Origin: Pelobium manganitolerans
Lineage (GTDB): Bacteria > Bacteroidota > Bacteroidia > Sphingobacteriales > Sphingobacteriaceae
Length of the DNA stretch: 64,000 nucleotides
Assembly: GCF_003609575.1 (NCBI RefSeq)
Contig: NZ_MBTA01000030.1
Location: 159,697-223,696, forward strand
Direction: 5' to 3'
Part shown: positions 18,897-27,150 of the stretch, one piece after another
Layout: each line of letters begins with the position of its first letter
Position numbering within the stretch: the first letter of the stretch is position 1
Translations under genes and position numbers: made by a program
The notes under the pieces: generated by a model
Databases searched by the model: none
The model's input: only the letters and a program-made list of their open reading frames with translations
Told to the model about the DNA's origin: nothing

Positions 18897-19793
18897 ATGC
18901 AACCAAACATACAAGCCCTAAACCCCCAACATTGGAAAGATTACGAACTGATAGACTGCGGTGATTTTGAGAAGTTGGAGCGTTTTGGCGATTTAATCTT
19001 GATTCGCCCAGAGCCGCAGGCCGTGTGGAGCAAAATTTTACCCGAGAGCGAATGGCAATACCTGCACCACATCCGTTTCAAAGGCAAATCGGCCACTTCG
19101 GGCGAGTGGATGAAGAAAAACGCTAAAGTCCCAGACCGTTGGCACGTCACTTACAAAAATGACGATGTGCAGATTAAATTTCGCTTAGGCCTTACTTCAT
19201 TTAAGCATGTCGGGATATTTCCCGAGCAGTCTGTAAACTGGGATTTTATAACCGACTGCATTAAAAAATTTAAAACACCAAGCCCCAAAGTGCTCAACTT
19301 ATTTGCCTATACGGGCGGCGCATCTTTAGCCTCGCGTGCCGCAGGCGCTGATACCACGCATGTAGATTCGATAAAGCAGGTGGTAACCTGGGCAAATGAA
19401 AACCAGGAATTATCTGGCTTGCAAGATATACGTTGGGTGGTAGAGGATGCCTTGAAGTTTGTACAGCGCGAGTTAAAGCGGGGCAAAACATATAACGGCA
19501 TCATCTTGGACCCGCCGGCATACGGCCACGGCCCAAAAGGCGAAAAGTGGAAGCTCGAAGATTTGATCAAAGAAATGATGCGCGATGTGGTGCAATTGTT
19601 GGATCAGCAAGAGCACTTCCTCATCTTAAACACCTACTCACTAGGTTTTTCGTCTATCATCGTCGAAAACTTAATCCGTGGTGCTTATCCGCAGGTGCAA
19701 AACCTAAATATTGGCGAATTGTACTTAAATGCACGCAGCGGGGTAAATTTGCCACTCGGTGTTTTCGGACGTTTCAGCCTGTTTAATTGTTGA
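18897..19793 (+). CDS. Class I SAM-dependent methyltransferase, RlmI-like
   Basis: The protein (298 aa) has the SAM-binding motif VLNLFAYTGGASLASRAAGA (about residues 133-152) with the acidic VDSIKQ after it, and the catalytic NPPY-like loop ILDPPAYGHG (about 204-213). This matches the RlmI/RlmK family, which methylates cytosine or guanine in 23S rRNA. It lacks an obvious N-terminal PUA domain, so the exact base is uncertain. The gene stands alone behind a G-poor leader. Confidence 0.85.
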   Translation: MQPNIQALNPQHWKDYELIDCGDFEKLERFGDLILIRPEPQAVWSKILPESEWQYLHHIRFKGKSATSGEWMKKNAKVPDRWHVTYKNDDVQIKFRLGLTSFKHVGIFPEQSVNWDFITDCIKKFKTPSPKVLNLFAYTGGASLASRAAGADTTHVDSIKQVVTWANENQELSGLQDIRWVVEDALKFVQRELKRGKTYNGIILDPPAYGHGPKGEKWKLEDLIKEMMRDVVQLLDQQEHFLILNTYSLGFSSIIVENLIRGAYPQVQNLNIGELYLNARSGVNLPLGVFGRFSLFNC

Positions 19794-19853
19794 TATCTTT
19801 TTTGCAGAAGCCCGAAGCTTAACGCTATTTTTCCATTTAATTTATACGCTTCC

Positions 19854-20912
19854 ATGTTAGCTCAAAAAAACTATTTCCTTTTGCCACAGTTGTTGCTTGC
19901 TGCGGCTTTATTTTGTTCTTGCTCTGGCAACAGTAACGGTAAAACCAACCAATCTACAGCATCGGCCGAGAAAAAAGACTCGACCCAAGTAGAGGCTATT
20001 GCAGAGGTAAAAGAAAATCCTTACAAACCGGTAGATTCCGCAAAATATTACGAACTACAAAAATACCTGGCTAACGGCGATACCACCGGGAAATGGCCGG
20101 TAAAAAATGATCCTTTGCCAATTAACGGCGCTATTTTGCCTTTCAACAGAATTATCGCCTATTACGGAAACTTATATTCTAAAAAGATGGGCGCGTTGGG
20201 CGAGTATGCGCCTAAAGAAATGTGGCGCCGTTTAAATGCAGAGGTGGCGCATTGGAACCGCGCCGATTCTGTGATCAAAGCCATACCAGCTATACACTAT
20301 ATCGCTACGGTGGCCAGCGGTACGCCGGGCGCGCACAACTACTACATTAACCGTATGCCAGAAAAGCAGATAGATTCTGCCTTAGCAATCGCCAAAATGC
20401 ACAATGCCATTGTGTTTTTAGATGTTCAGGTTGGGTTAAGCAATTTGCATAACGAATTACCCCGTTTAGAGAAATATCTAAAAATGCCGAATGTGCATTT
20501 AGGTATCGATCCAGAATTTTCCATGAAAACAGGTGCTTTGCCGGGCCGTAAAATCGGTACTTATGATGCTGCGGATATCAATTACGCATCGGCTTATTTA
20601 ACCAAATTGGTGAAAGAAAACAATTTACCCGCTAAAATTTTGGTGGTACACCGTTTTACGCAAGGCATGGTAACCAACTATAAAAACATCAAAAAGCAAA
20701 AAGAGGTACAAATGGTGATGCACATGGACGGTTGGGGCGAGCCCGAACTGAAAAAAGGCACTTACCGCCATTATTTATACAGCGAGCCTGTGCAGTTTGT
20801 CGGGTTTAAATTGTTTTATAAAAACGATTTAAAGAAAGCACCAAACCGCTTGATGACACCCGAAGAATTGCTGAAACTAAGGCCAAAGCCGATTTACATC
20901 CAATATCAATAA
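19854..20912 (+). CDS. Conserved lipoprotein of unknown function
   Basis: The 352-residue protein has a lipoprotein signal peptide (LLLAAALFCSC) followed by a Ser/Lys-rich linker to about residue 60. The C-terminal 270 residues look like an alpha/beta barrel: IHYIATVASGTPGAHNYYINRMPEKQID, IVFLDVQVGLSN, NVHLGIDPEFSM, KILVVHRFTQGM, VQMVMHMDGWG. The conserved acidic and aromatic residues at strand ends suggest an enzyme, perhaps a hydrolase, but the family was not identified. It is followed by a clear terminator. Confidence 0.85.
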   Translation: MLAQKNYFLLPQLLLAAALFCSCSGNSNGKTNQSTASAEKKDSTQVEAIAEVKENPYKPVDSAKYYELQKYLANGDTTGKWPVKNDPLPINGAILPFNRIIAYYGNLYSKKMGALGEYAPKEMWRRLNAEVAHWNRADSVIKAIPAIHYIATVASGTPGAHNYYINRMPEKQIDSALAIAKMHNAIVFLDVQVGLSNLHNELPRLEKYLKMPNVHLGIDPEFSMKTGALPGRKIGTYDAADINYASAYLTKLVKENNLPAKILVVHRFTQGMVTNYKNIKKQKEVQMVMHMDGWGEPELKKGTYRHYLYSEPVQFVGFKLFYKNDLKKAPNRLMTPEELLKLRPKPIYIQYQ

Positions 20913-20918
20913 CACGCT

Positions 20919-20950
20919 AAAATCCTCGGCTCCACATCCGGGGATTTTTT
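20919..20950 (+). terminator. Rho-independent terminator after the lipoprotein gene
   Basis: AAAATCCTCGG pairs with CCGGGGATTTT (one G-U) around an 8-nt loop and runs into a T-tract. Confidence 0.85.
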
Positions 20951-21212
20951 GTTTTTGTAAAAGGGGCTTATACCTTAAGGCGTGGATTTGTAGGTGTCTT
21001 TACGAATGCGGGAATGTGTATAACATTGAGTCCGTGTCAAAGGTGCATGCTCATATTGTAGCTTGGGGTTGCCGAAGAATGTCGGGCAATTATGAATACC
21101 ACCAACCTGTCAATCCCGCACAAATTGGCAAATGTCTTTTAAGTGGGCGTTCGTCTTTTTGATTGCCGATCACCAGCAACAATAACGCACAACTGATAAT
21201 CTGTTAAAACAA

Positions 21213-21245
21213 AAAAGCCTGTAAATCTTTAATTTACAGGCTTTT
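21213..21245. terminator. Strong symmetric hairpin inside attL
   Basis: A perfect 14-bp stem (AAAAGCCTGTAAAT / ATTTACAGGCTTTT) with a 5-nt loop has A/T runs on both sides and can stop transcription both ways. The identical copy at 53,875-53,907 is the terminator of tRNA-Asp. Confidence 0.88.
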
Positions 21246-21269
21246 AATCGTTTTTGACATCAATTTTAG

Positions 21270-21295
21270 CGGAATGGACGGGACTCGAACCCGCG
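21270..21295 (-). pseudogene. tRNA-Asp 3' fragment
   Basis: These 26 bases equal the acceptor 3' strand, discriminator and most of the T arm of the intact tRNA-Asp at 53,932-54,005. The rest of the tRNA is missing, so this is an integration scar. Confidence 0.9.
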
Positions 21296-21680
21296 CTCTA
21301 TTGCCCTTTAAACCAATATTTTTCGATTTTTTTTTCGGAAGTGCTCACCAAATGCTCACTTTTTTGCCGAAACCAAACGTCTGCAATTGGCTATAAAATT
21401 AATCATTTTGGGTGTGGATAGCAAAAAAATCCGGGATATTTATATTAGATAATACCGAGAATAGCTACTACATGTTGCCAGCCTTATACATCTATTTTTG
21501 CGGATTTGCTATCTATCACGTCTATTAGTTTTTATCTTTTTTCACTGCCTGTTTAGAGCTGAAAGCGTTGTTTATAAGCAGGTAACTTTCATTTACCGTT
21601 TGCATAACCTCCCACGTTGAAACGAAACAACATTTCAATGTTTGCCTATCGTTCACCCATTTAAATGAACTGTATTTTTA
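21296..21680. other. AT-rich island end without a gene
   Basis: No gene of useful length is seen. Two direct copies of TGCTCAC, 12 bp apart (near 21,342-21,360), lie just inside attL and could be arm-type recombinase sites. Integrase genes often occupy this position in tRNA-targeted islands, but no recombinase motif was found on either strand. Confidence 0.4.
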
Positions 21681-21774
21681 TACCCTAAAGGGTGCGTTTT
21701 ATATATCATAATTTAAAATAATCCCGATAGGGTATGTTTTTGTCTTTTTAGTTATATTTGTACCTTAAAGGGTA
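21681..21774. promoter_or_regulatory. Three palindromic operators spaced exactly 40 bp apart
   Basis: TACCCTAAAGGGTG (21,681-21,694), ATCCCGATAGGGTA (21,721-21,734) and TACCTTAAAGGGTA (21,761-21,774) are variants of one 14-bp palindrome with centres 40 bp apart. The last abuts the -7 element TATATTTG and lies 5 bp before the hipB start. HipB proteins are known to bind palindromic operators of their own operon, so these are probably autoregulatory sites. Confidence 0.75.
21753..21760 (+). promoter_or_regulatory. hipB promoter -7 element
   Basis: TATATTTG matches the Bacteroidota TAnnTTTG consensus, 19 bp before the hipB ATG and directly next to the third operator. A well-spaced TTG is not obvious, as expected for a promoter wrapped in repressor sites. 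Confidence 0.6.
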
Positions 21775-21779
21775 TAATT

Positions 21780-21983
21780 ATGCTTGCCAACTATCTGAAA
21801 AAAAAGAGAAAATCACTTAAACTTACACAAGAAGACCTGGCTCTAAAAGCAGGAGTGGGGCTACGTTTTGTTCGTGAACTAGAACAAGGTAAGCCAACAT
21901 TACGTATGGATAAAGTTAACCAGGTATTGGCACTTTTTGGTGCAGAACTGGGGGTGATATCAAAATTAAAAGAGCATGAGTAA
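21780..21983 (+). CDS. hipB: HipB-like XRE-family antitoxin
   Basis: The 67-residue protein is a single XRE helix-turn-helix (LTQEDLALKAGVGLRFVRELEQGKPTLRMDKVNQVLALFGAELGVI), the form typical of HipB antitoxin-repressors. Its stop overlaps the start of the hipA remnant (ATGAGTAA). Because hipA is broken, HipB is now an orphan that may still repress its own promoter through three upstream palindromes. Confidence 0.88.
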   Translation: MLANYLKKKRKSLKLTQEDLALKAGVGLRFVRELEQGKPTLRMDKVNQVLALFGAELGVISKLKEHE

Positions 21984-22101
21984 GAAAGGTCTGGTTTATT
22001 TCAACTCTACATTGGCGGGGCTAATTGCGGAAACCGATGAAAGCAAGGAATTGTACCCAGAAATCTGGAATAAAAAACAACAACTGTTTAATTACTTTTA
22101 A
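21976..22101 (+). pseudogene. hipA N-terminal fragment
   Basis: The ATG overlapping hipB opens a 41-codon frame (KKGLVYFNSTLAGLIAET) that matches the N-terminal strand region of HipA kinases and then ends at a stop in unrelated sequence. The rest of the kinase is absent here; a C-terminal piece appears at 23,281. Confidence 0.75.
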
Positions 22102-22180
22102 ATATCGAATAATTAAAAGACTAGCAAATACTCGGTCGGAGCTCTGGAAGTTTGTCTTAAGAGATTCGGCCAATCGTACT

Positions 22181-22939
22181 TTAAATCGCTTGAACGCCCG
22201 GAAAATCTCTCCCTATACTGTTAAAGTATGCTCGAACTTTCCTTCGCCAACTACTACGGGCCAAGGCCCAATTTTTTTTGCCCTCAATAAAATCAATTCT
22301 TGGATTGGAATGCCCGGGTCTTGATGAATTCCCTTTTTTTGGGTTCTCAAACTTCAATAGAAGATCGGGATGTCTTGTGGGACTTAATTCTTTGTCCTGA
22401 TCAAAAATATTCTGCTGTTCGGGCAGACTGTATTTATTCTCGCGTTCAACCAGCAGGGTCATTATGTCGTTTAGCGGAATCTCGTCAGTTAAATAGTCCA
22501 GATCATAAATGTCTTTATGATTTGCCCGGTTAGCGGCGCTCATTAGCTTAAGCGGACCAATATCTTTCAAATTCATTAGCTTTATTCCGTCTATAAGCTC
22601 AGGTTCCTTAAAAGTCTGCATATTCTGTAATATCTCAACCTTAATAACGGTATCTTCTTTTCTTAAAAAAAACCGTTGAAACAGAAACTGGTCATCAATA
22701 TCGCAGGGATAATCTAATCCAAAAACTAGCTCCCCATAAAGCGATATCACTTCTTGCCTGATAGCTTCATATCCTTGCCTGCCAATGATGTGCGGGAAAA
22801 ATAAATCAATATCGTATGATTTTCGGTGCCGGTATCTGATGGCCAGATTGGTGCCTCCGCCTAAACTGCTTTGAGAGAGTGAGGGTAACCGCTGTAGTTC
22901 TAAAATCGTCTCGACTAAATGTTCAGAAACCGCAATCAT
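22181..22939 (-). CDS. AbiEii/AbiGii-family nucleotidyltransferase toxin
   Basis: The 252-residue protein has the nucleotidyltransferase signature LGGGTNLAIRYRHRKSYDIDLFF, with the glycine motif and the two metal-binding aspartates in DID. AbiEii-type toxins act in abortive infection by transferring nucleotides, in known cases to tRNA. Downstream motifs (VIKVEILQNM, LKDIGPLKLMSAANRANHKDIYDLDYL) are also typical. Its start overlaps the upstream antitoxin-like gene by 4 bp. The C-terminal 45 residues, running past PKKGNSSRPGH, look low in similarity and may come from read-through at the insertion junction. Confidence 0.85.
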   Translation of the reverse strand: MIAVSEHLVETILELQRLPSLSQSSLGGGTNLAIRYRHRKSYDIDLFFPHIIGRQGYEAIRQEVISLYGELVFGLDYPCDIDDQFLFQRFFLRKEDTVIKVEILQNMQTFKEPELIDGIKLMNLKDIGPLKLMSAANRANHKDIYDLDYLTDEIPLNDIMTLLVERENKYSLPEQQNIFDQDKELSPTRHPDLLLKFENPKKGNSSRPGHSNPRIDFIEGKKNWALARSSWRRKVRAYFNSIGRDFPGVQAI

Positions 22940-23223
22940 TTTGAAAAGCGGGCGAATTTCTTAATGTGGTAACGGCGGGCGACCAAAAGGCATATCTGGT
23001 TACTGATCCTCTCTTTAGTTTCTTTTAACTCACGGGTAATTGTGGACTTTGAATAAATCTGCTCCAGTTTAGAGATATCATCGGTAAAAGTTAGAGGAGT
23101 GGAGGCTATTAGCGCCCGAGGAATAATTAAATCACGGTCTTTTTCAATGTCCAGAGAAGACATGTCCACATCCCAAAATAAATGCTTTGGGAACAGCTTG
23201 TTGATATGCACTACCGTTTTCAT
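22936..23223 (-). CDS. DUF6922-like putative antitoxin
   Basis: This 95-residue protein (KLFPKHLFWDVDMSSLDIEKDRDLIIPRALIAST) matches a small family found directly before AbiEii toxins in Bacteroidota. It overlaps the toxin gene by 4 bp and is therefore the likely antitoxin. It has no clear DNA-binding motif by eye; the C-terminal part is basic and helical. Confidence 0.75.
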   Translation of the reverse strand: MKTVVHINKLFPKHLFWDVDMSSLDIEKDRDLIIPRALIASTPLTFTDDISKLEQIYSKSTITRELKETKERISNQICLLVARRYHIKKFARFSK

Positions 23224-23229
23224 TTACAA

Positions 23230-23259
23230 CAAATATACAAATACAAGAAACGATTTCAA
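23230..23259 (-). promoter_or_regulatory. Promoter of the DUF6922-AbiEii pair
   Basis: On the minus strand TTG (23,259-23,257), a 19-bp spacer and TATATTTG (23,237-23,230) give a full match to the Bacteroidota sigma-A promoter, 7 bp before the start codon. The transcript would be nearly leaderless. Confidence 0.7.
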
Positions 23260-23280
23260 AAACATGTATGTATCCGCTAA

Positions 23281-23388
23281 GAGCTGGCAATTACCCTAAA
23301 TGGGAAAAAGAAAAAGATAAAGTTGGCCGATTTTGATCTATTGGCAAGAAGTATGAATATGCCCGAAACCGCTGTTAGAAATACTTAA
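23281..23388 (+). pseudogene. hipA C-terminal fragment
   Basis: The 35-codon frame reads LAITLNGKKKKIKLADFDLLARSMNMPETAVRNT and resembles the segment near the end of HipA kinases (LTLNGKK...DFxxLAxxxG). It follows directly the AbiEii/DUF6922 unit and is in the same direction as hipB, so it is the far side of the broken hipA. Confidence 0.65.
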
Positions 23389-23410
23389 AACATCCATCAA
23401 CATTTTACCT

Positions 23411-23564
23411 ATGAACGTTAAAACAATCCGATTCTCGCTTGCTAGTAATGAAAAACTGAAAAAAATTGCGTCCAAGCTTGGCCGTAGCAAGATAGGCCTT
23501 CGTGCAGATGGTGGATTATTTCTACGCTAACAAGAAAGATCCGGCCGATCTTAAAAATTACTAA
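23411..23564 (+). pseudogene. Frameshifted BfmA/BtgA-type mobilisation protein
   Basis: The first frame gives MNVKTIRFSLASNEKLKKIASKLGRSK; after a +1 shift near 23,497 it continues FVQMVDYFYANKKDPADLKNY before a stop at 23,562. Joined, this matches the start of BfmA/BtgA family mobilisation proteins of Bacteroidota (KLGRSK...QMVDYFY..KKDP.DL). It is therefore a decayed mobilisation gene. Confidence 0.75.
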
Positions 23565-23621
23565 CACTAAATGTTCGATTATATAGGTATAAATGCGGAT
23601 ATTTAGCATTTTCTAAACAAA

Positions 23622-23639
23622 AGTTGGAAATATCCAACT
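23622..23639. promoter_or_regulatory. Palindrome upstream of dndC
   Basis: AGTTGGA-AATA-TCCAACT is a perfect inverted repeat 66 bp before the dndC start. It may be an operator for the dnd operon; no linked dnd regulator (dndB) is visible. Confidence 0.45.
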
Positions 23640-23705
23640 GCATCATTTTATCAGTTTTCATACCTTGTAATTGGTCAATTGTTTTCATTTGTAAAAAAGA
23701 TACAT

Positions 23706-25025
23706 ATGGCGTTAGATAAAAAATATCTTCAAGAAGAAATTAGAGAGCAATATTTAATTGATGATAACAACAGGCCTTGGATTGTAGGTTTTAGTGGGGG
23801 TAAGGACTCTACAATGCTTTTACAGTTGGTTTGGGCCACCGTAGGTGAGATACAACCGATTTTCCGTAAGCGCCAAATCTATGTGGTTTGTAATGATACC
23901 TTGGTAGAAAATCCTAAAATTGCCCAGTTTATAAGAGGCGTTTTAGAAAATATCCAAAACGAGGCAGCTAAACAGGGCATGCCCATAACTGTTCATGAAA
24001 CAGCCCCAAAATTGGAAGAAAGTTTCTGGGTAAACCTCATAGGTAAAGGTTACCCGGCACCTAATAATACTTTTAGATGGTGTACGGAAAGGCTAAAAAT
24101 TAACCCGACAACCGAATTTATTAAAAGCAAAATCAGCGAAATAGGGGAGGTAGTTATTTTATTGGGTACCCGTAGTGCCGAAAGTGCAAACCGGGCAAAA
24201 AGCATTAAGAAGCATGAAGTAAAAGGTGAAAGATTGCGTAAGCATATTTTACCCAATGCTTATGTTTTTGCAGTCATAAAAGATGTGGAAACTGATGAGG
24301 TCTGGCAATACCTATTACACAATAAGCCAGGGTGGGGGGGAGATAACAGACCGCTCGTTACTCTTTACCGTAACGCCAACGGGGGAGACTGTCCTTTAGT
24401 CATTGATGATACCACGCCTTCTTGTGGGAATAGCCGCTTTGGCTGTTGGGTCTGCACTGTGGTTCAACGTGATAAATCTATGGAAGCCTTAATTGATAAT
24501 GGGGAAGAATGGATGGAGCCATTGTCTGATTTCAGAGATATGCTTCAAGAGAACCGGAATAAAAGAGAGAACAGAGAAACCAAAAGACGCGGAAGTTATA
24601 TCGAGGATGAAGAAACTTGGGGTCCGTATACAGAAGACCACAGGGCATACATGCTGAAAACTTTGTTAGAGGCACAAAAAGAAGTACAACAAACAGAACC
24701 TAATTTGGTATTGGTAAATTCGCAGGAATTAGTAGGCATCCAGGTAACATGGCACCGTGACTCCTTATTCAGGTTTAGTGTAGCTGATATTTATAATGAG
24801 GTATACGGCACCGACTTAAAAGCAGCCGATTTTGAAGTACAGGATGTTTTCGAAAAAGAAACGCTAAAAGAAGTATTTACTGATGAAACGGACTTTAAAT
24901 TAATTAACGAACTATTAGAAGTTCAAAAGTCTAGGTACATCATGGTAAACAACTATGGTTTACAACACGATTTAGAAAATTACATAGAAAGACATACCAA
25001 AACTAATTTACAAAATGTTCATTGA
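23706..25025 (+). CDS. dndC: DNA phosphorothioation protein DndC (PP-loop)
   Basis: DndC activates the DNA backbone for sulfur insertion in phosphorothioate modification. The PP-loop SGGKDST is near residue 30, and the Fe-S cluster cysteines appear in FRWCTERLK and CGNSRFGCWVC. The chosen ATG at 23,706 (MALDKKYLQEEIREQYL) gives 439 aa and matches the usual DndC start; the frame runs nine codons further up. It overlaps dndD by 11 bp. No dndA lies nearby, so a housekeeping IscS-type desulfurase probably supplies sulfur. Confidence 0.94.
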   Translation: MALDKKYLQEEIREQYLIDDNNRPWIVGFSGGKDSTMLLQLVWATVGEIQPIFRKRQIYVVCNDTLVENPKIAQFIRGVLENIQNEAAKQGMPITVHETAPKLEESFWVNLIGKGYPAPNNTFRWCTERLKINPTTEFIKSKISEIGEVVILLGTRSAESANRAKSIKKHEVKGERLRKHILPNAYVFAVIKDVETDEVWQYLLHNKPGWGGDNRPLVTLYRNANGGDCPLVIDDTTPSCGNSRFGCWVCTVVQRDKSMEALIDNGEEWMEPLSDFRDMLQENRNKRENRETKRRGSYIEDEETWGPYTEDHRAYMLKTLLEAQKEVQQTEPNLVLVNSQELVGIQVTWHRDSLFRFSVADIYNEVYGTDLKAADFEVQDVFEKETLKEVFTDETDFKLINELLEVQKSRYIMVNNYGLQHDLENYIERHTKTNLQNVH

Positions 25026-27150
25026 TAAAATAACATTGAATAATTTCAGGGTATATTACGGTATAAACGAACTCGAATTTTCTACTGATACAGACTGTAA
25101 CATATCGGTTATAGCAGGTAACAATGGTTTTGGTAAAACCTCTTTTTTAACCTCCTTAGTTTGGTGTTTGTATGGTAAGCTAATGGTAGATGTTGACGAC
25201 CGTTACCGACAAGATATAAATGAAAGTGGCGGTTATAAACGCTACTGTGAAAAACTGATGAACCGTTTAGCTTGGACAGAAGCTGCCGATAATGTAGAAG
25301 AATTAAAGAAAACTATAGCAGGTAAAAGTGTCTCGCAAAAAGAAAGTATTAAAGCGGCAATTGAGGCCACTACCTCTTTCAGTGTAAGCTTAAGTTTTTC
25401 TTCGCTTATGATTCCATCTGTACCTTGCCAACAGTTGGTTTTAAAAAGAACCTATAATGTAGCATCACATAAAGAAGTGGTTTCTATATTAATAGACGGT
25501 AAAGAAAACGAGTTAACTAAAACCGTAGGGCCTGAAATATTTATTAATGATTTTATTTTGCCAAAAGAAATAGCTAAGTTTTTCTTCTTCGATGCAGAAA
25601 AGATTGTCTCCTTAGCAGAGATAAATACCATCGAAGAGAAGAAATATTTAAGCGATGCCTATGCAGAAGTATTAGGAATAAAAAAATATACTGATTTAAA
25701 AAGCAGCTTAGAACAAATGCGTTTACGCATTAGGGCAAAATCTGCAGTTAAAAGTGATAGAGATACCTTAACACGTTTAAACAAACAGTTAAGCCAAGCA
25801 CTAAGATTTCTGGAGCACAACAAAACCTTAATAGAAGAGTTACAAGAAAATCTCCAGTTAAAAAAAATCAGTTCCGATAAATATCAGGAACAGCTAATTA
25901 GAGAAGGCAGTTCTATAACTTTAGAAGAACTAAAAAAATTAAGAGAAGATAAACATAATTGTACAGTAGAGTTACAAAAGCTGAAAGTACGATTTAATGA
26001 AATGTTAGAACTGGCTCCTTTTGCCATGTTAGCTAACAAAATGCTTTTAGTGAAGAACCAAATTGAAGCAGAAAATGGCAATAGCGCAGCGGCTATATCT
26101 CTATTGTTAAATAAATTAGATGTACTTACCGCAGCAATTAAAGATCAAAAAGAGCGGTTAGGTATACATCGTACTTCAGATTTAATCGCACTAATTACAG
26201 ACAAGTTATTACCTAAACAAGCAGCTGATGTAAAAATGTTGCTCAATTTTACTCCAGATCAACAGAACCGCTTTTTTGCCTTATATGATAACTTAACAAA
26301 TGCTTACAGTACTTCCTTTAAAGATTTAATTAAAGAACAAAGAAGAACACAAACCTTATTTTATAATGTTAATCGTAAGCTACAAGATGCAGAATCCAAA
26401 GAAAAAGATCCTGTAATTGCAGATATGAGGAGAGCTAAGGGAAAAGTTGAAGAAGAAATCCGACAATTAGAAAATGAAAGTGAAAACTTAGTTGCCAAAA
26501 AACAACAATTAGAAACAGAAATTCAAACACTTTTACGGCAAGTTTCAGAACTGAGCAAGAAAGTACAGTTAGAAGACGTAGATAAAGAAAAAGATAGTAC
26601 GGCAGAAAGGTTAATTGCCAAGTTAGACCTATTTATCCAAAAGCTTAAAGAGAAGAAGAAAGATTCTTTAGAACATAATATTTATAAAGAACTGAACAGG
26701 CTGATGCATAAAAGAGATTTTGTAAGTCGTGTGAATGTAATAGTTCAGGGCGATTTAATAGATATTGAACTTTATGACCATGCAGACCATTTTGTAGATA
26801 AAGAATTGTTGTCTAAAGGAGAACAACAGTTATATGCTACCGCTTTATTAAAAGCTTTGGTAGACGAGTCTAATGTCCGCTTTCCAGTATTTATCGACAG
26901 CCCATTACAAAAGTTCGATAAAAGCCACTCTAAAAACATCATTAGGGAATTCTATCCTAATTTGTCCGCACAAGTAATTTTGTTCCCTTTACTACAAAAG
27001 GAATTAAACGAAGAAGAATATAATTGGATGCAGGGTAGGGTAGGTAAGGCGTATATCATCCAACAGAATAATCGCTATAATTCTGGGTTTGAGGAAGTAA
27101 AGCCAAAAGATTTATTCTTGAACTATAAAAATATAGGAATGTATGCTTAG
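25015..27150 (+). CDS. dndD: DNA phosphorothioation protein DndD (SMC-like ATPase)
   Basis: DndD is an SMC/Rad50-like ATPase of the phosphorothioation machine. The 711-residue protein has Walker A GNNGFGKTS at about residues 36-44, a long coiled-coil middle (about 230-600), the signature LSKGEQQLYATALLKAL and Walker B FPVFIDSPLQKFD near residue 625. The tail (EYNWMQGRVGKAYII) is typical of DndD. It overlaps dndC and, by 8 bp, dndE. Codon and base use is AT-rich relative to the flanking chromosome. Confidence 0.94.
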   Translation: MFIDKITLNNFRVYYGINELEFSTDTDCNISVIAGNNGFGKTSFLTSLVWCLYGKLMVDVDDRYRQDINESGGYKRYCEKLMNRLAWTEAADNVEELKKTIAGKSVSQKESIKAAIEATTSFSVSLSFSSLMIPSVPCQQLVLKRTYNVASHKEVVSILIDGKENELTKTVGPEIFINDFILPKEIAKFFFFDAEKIVSLAEINTIEEKKYLSDAYAEVLGIKKYTDLKSSLEQMRLRIRAKSAVKSDRDTLTRLNKQLSQALRFLEHNKTLIEELQENLQLKKISSDKYQEQLIREGSSITLEELKKLREDKHNCTVELQKLKVRFNEMLELAPFAMLANKMLLVKNQIEAENGNSAAAISLLLNKLDVLTAAIKDQKERLGIHRTSDLIALITDKLLPKQAADVKMLLNFTPDQQNRFFALYDNLTNAYSTSFKDLIKEQRRTQTLFYNVNRKLQDAESKEKDPVIADMRRAKGKVEEEIRQLENESENLVAKKQQLETEIQTLLRQVSELSKKVQLEDVDKEKDSTAERLIAKLDLFIQKLKEKKKDSLEHNIYKELNRLMHKRDFVSRVNVIVQGDLIDIELYDHADHFVDKELLSKGEQQLYATALLKALVDESNVRFPVFIDSPLQKFDKSHSKNIIREFYPNLSAQVILFPLLQKELNEEEYNWMQGRVGKAYIIQQNNRYNSGFEEVKPKDLFLNYKNIGMYA

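Larger units (their letters stand above)
21044..21295. repeat. Left attachment repeat (attL)
   Basis: This is the left copy of the 252-bp direct repeat. It contains about 225 bp that flank the tRNA 3' end, the tRNA terminator hairpin, and 26 nt of tRNA-Asp. The three mismatches to the right copy (21,261, 21,263, 21,265) all lie between the terminator and the tRNA end. Confidence 0.9.

Noticed and set aside
21780..23564. CRISPR or phage repressor region
   Set aside because: No regularly spaced repeats with spacers; the HTH gene matches HipB and the three palindromes are operators, not a CRISPR array.
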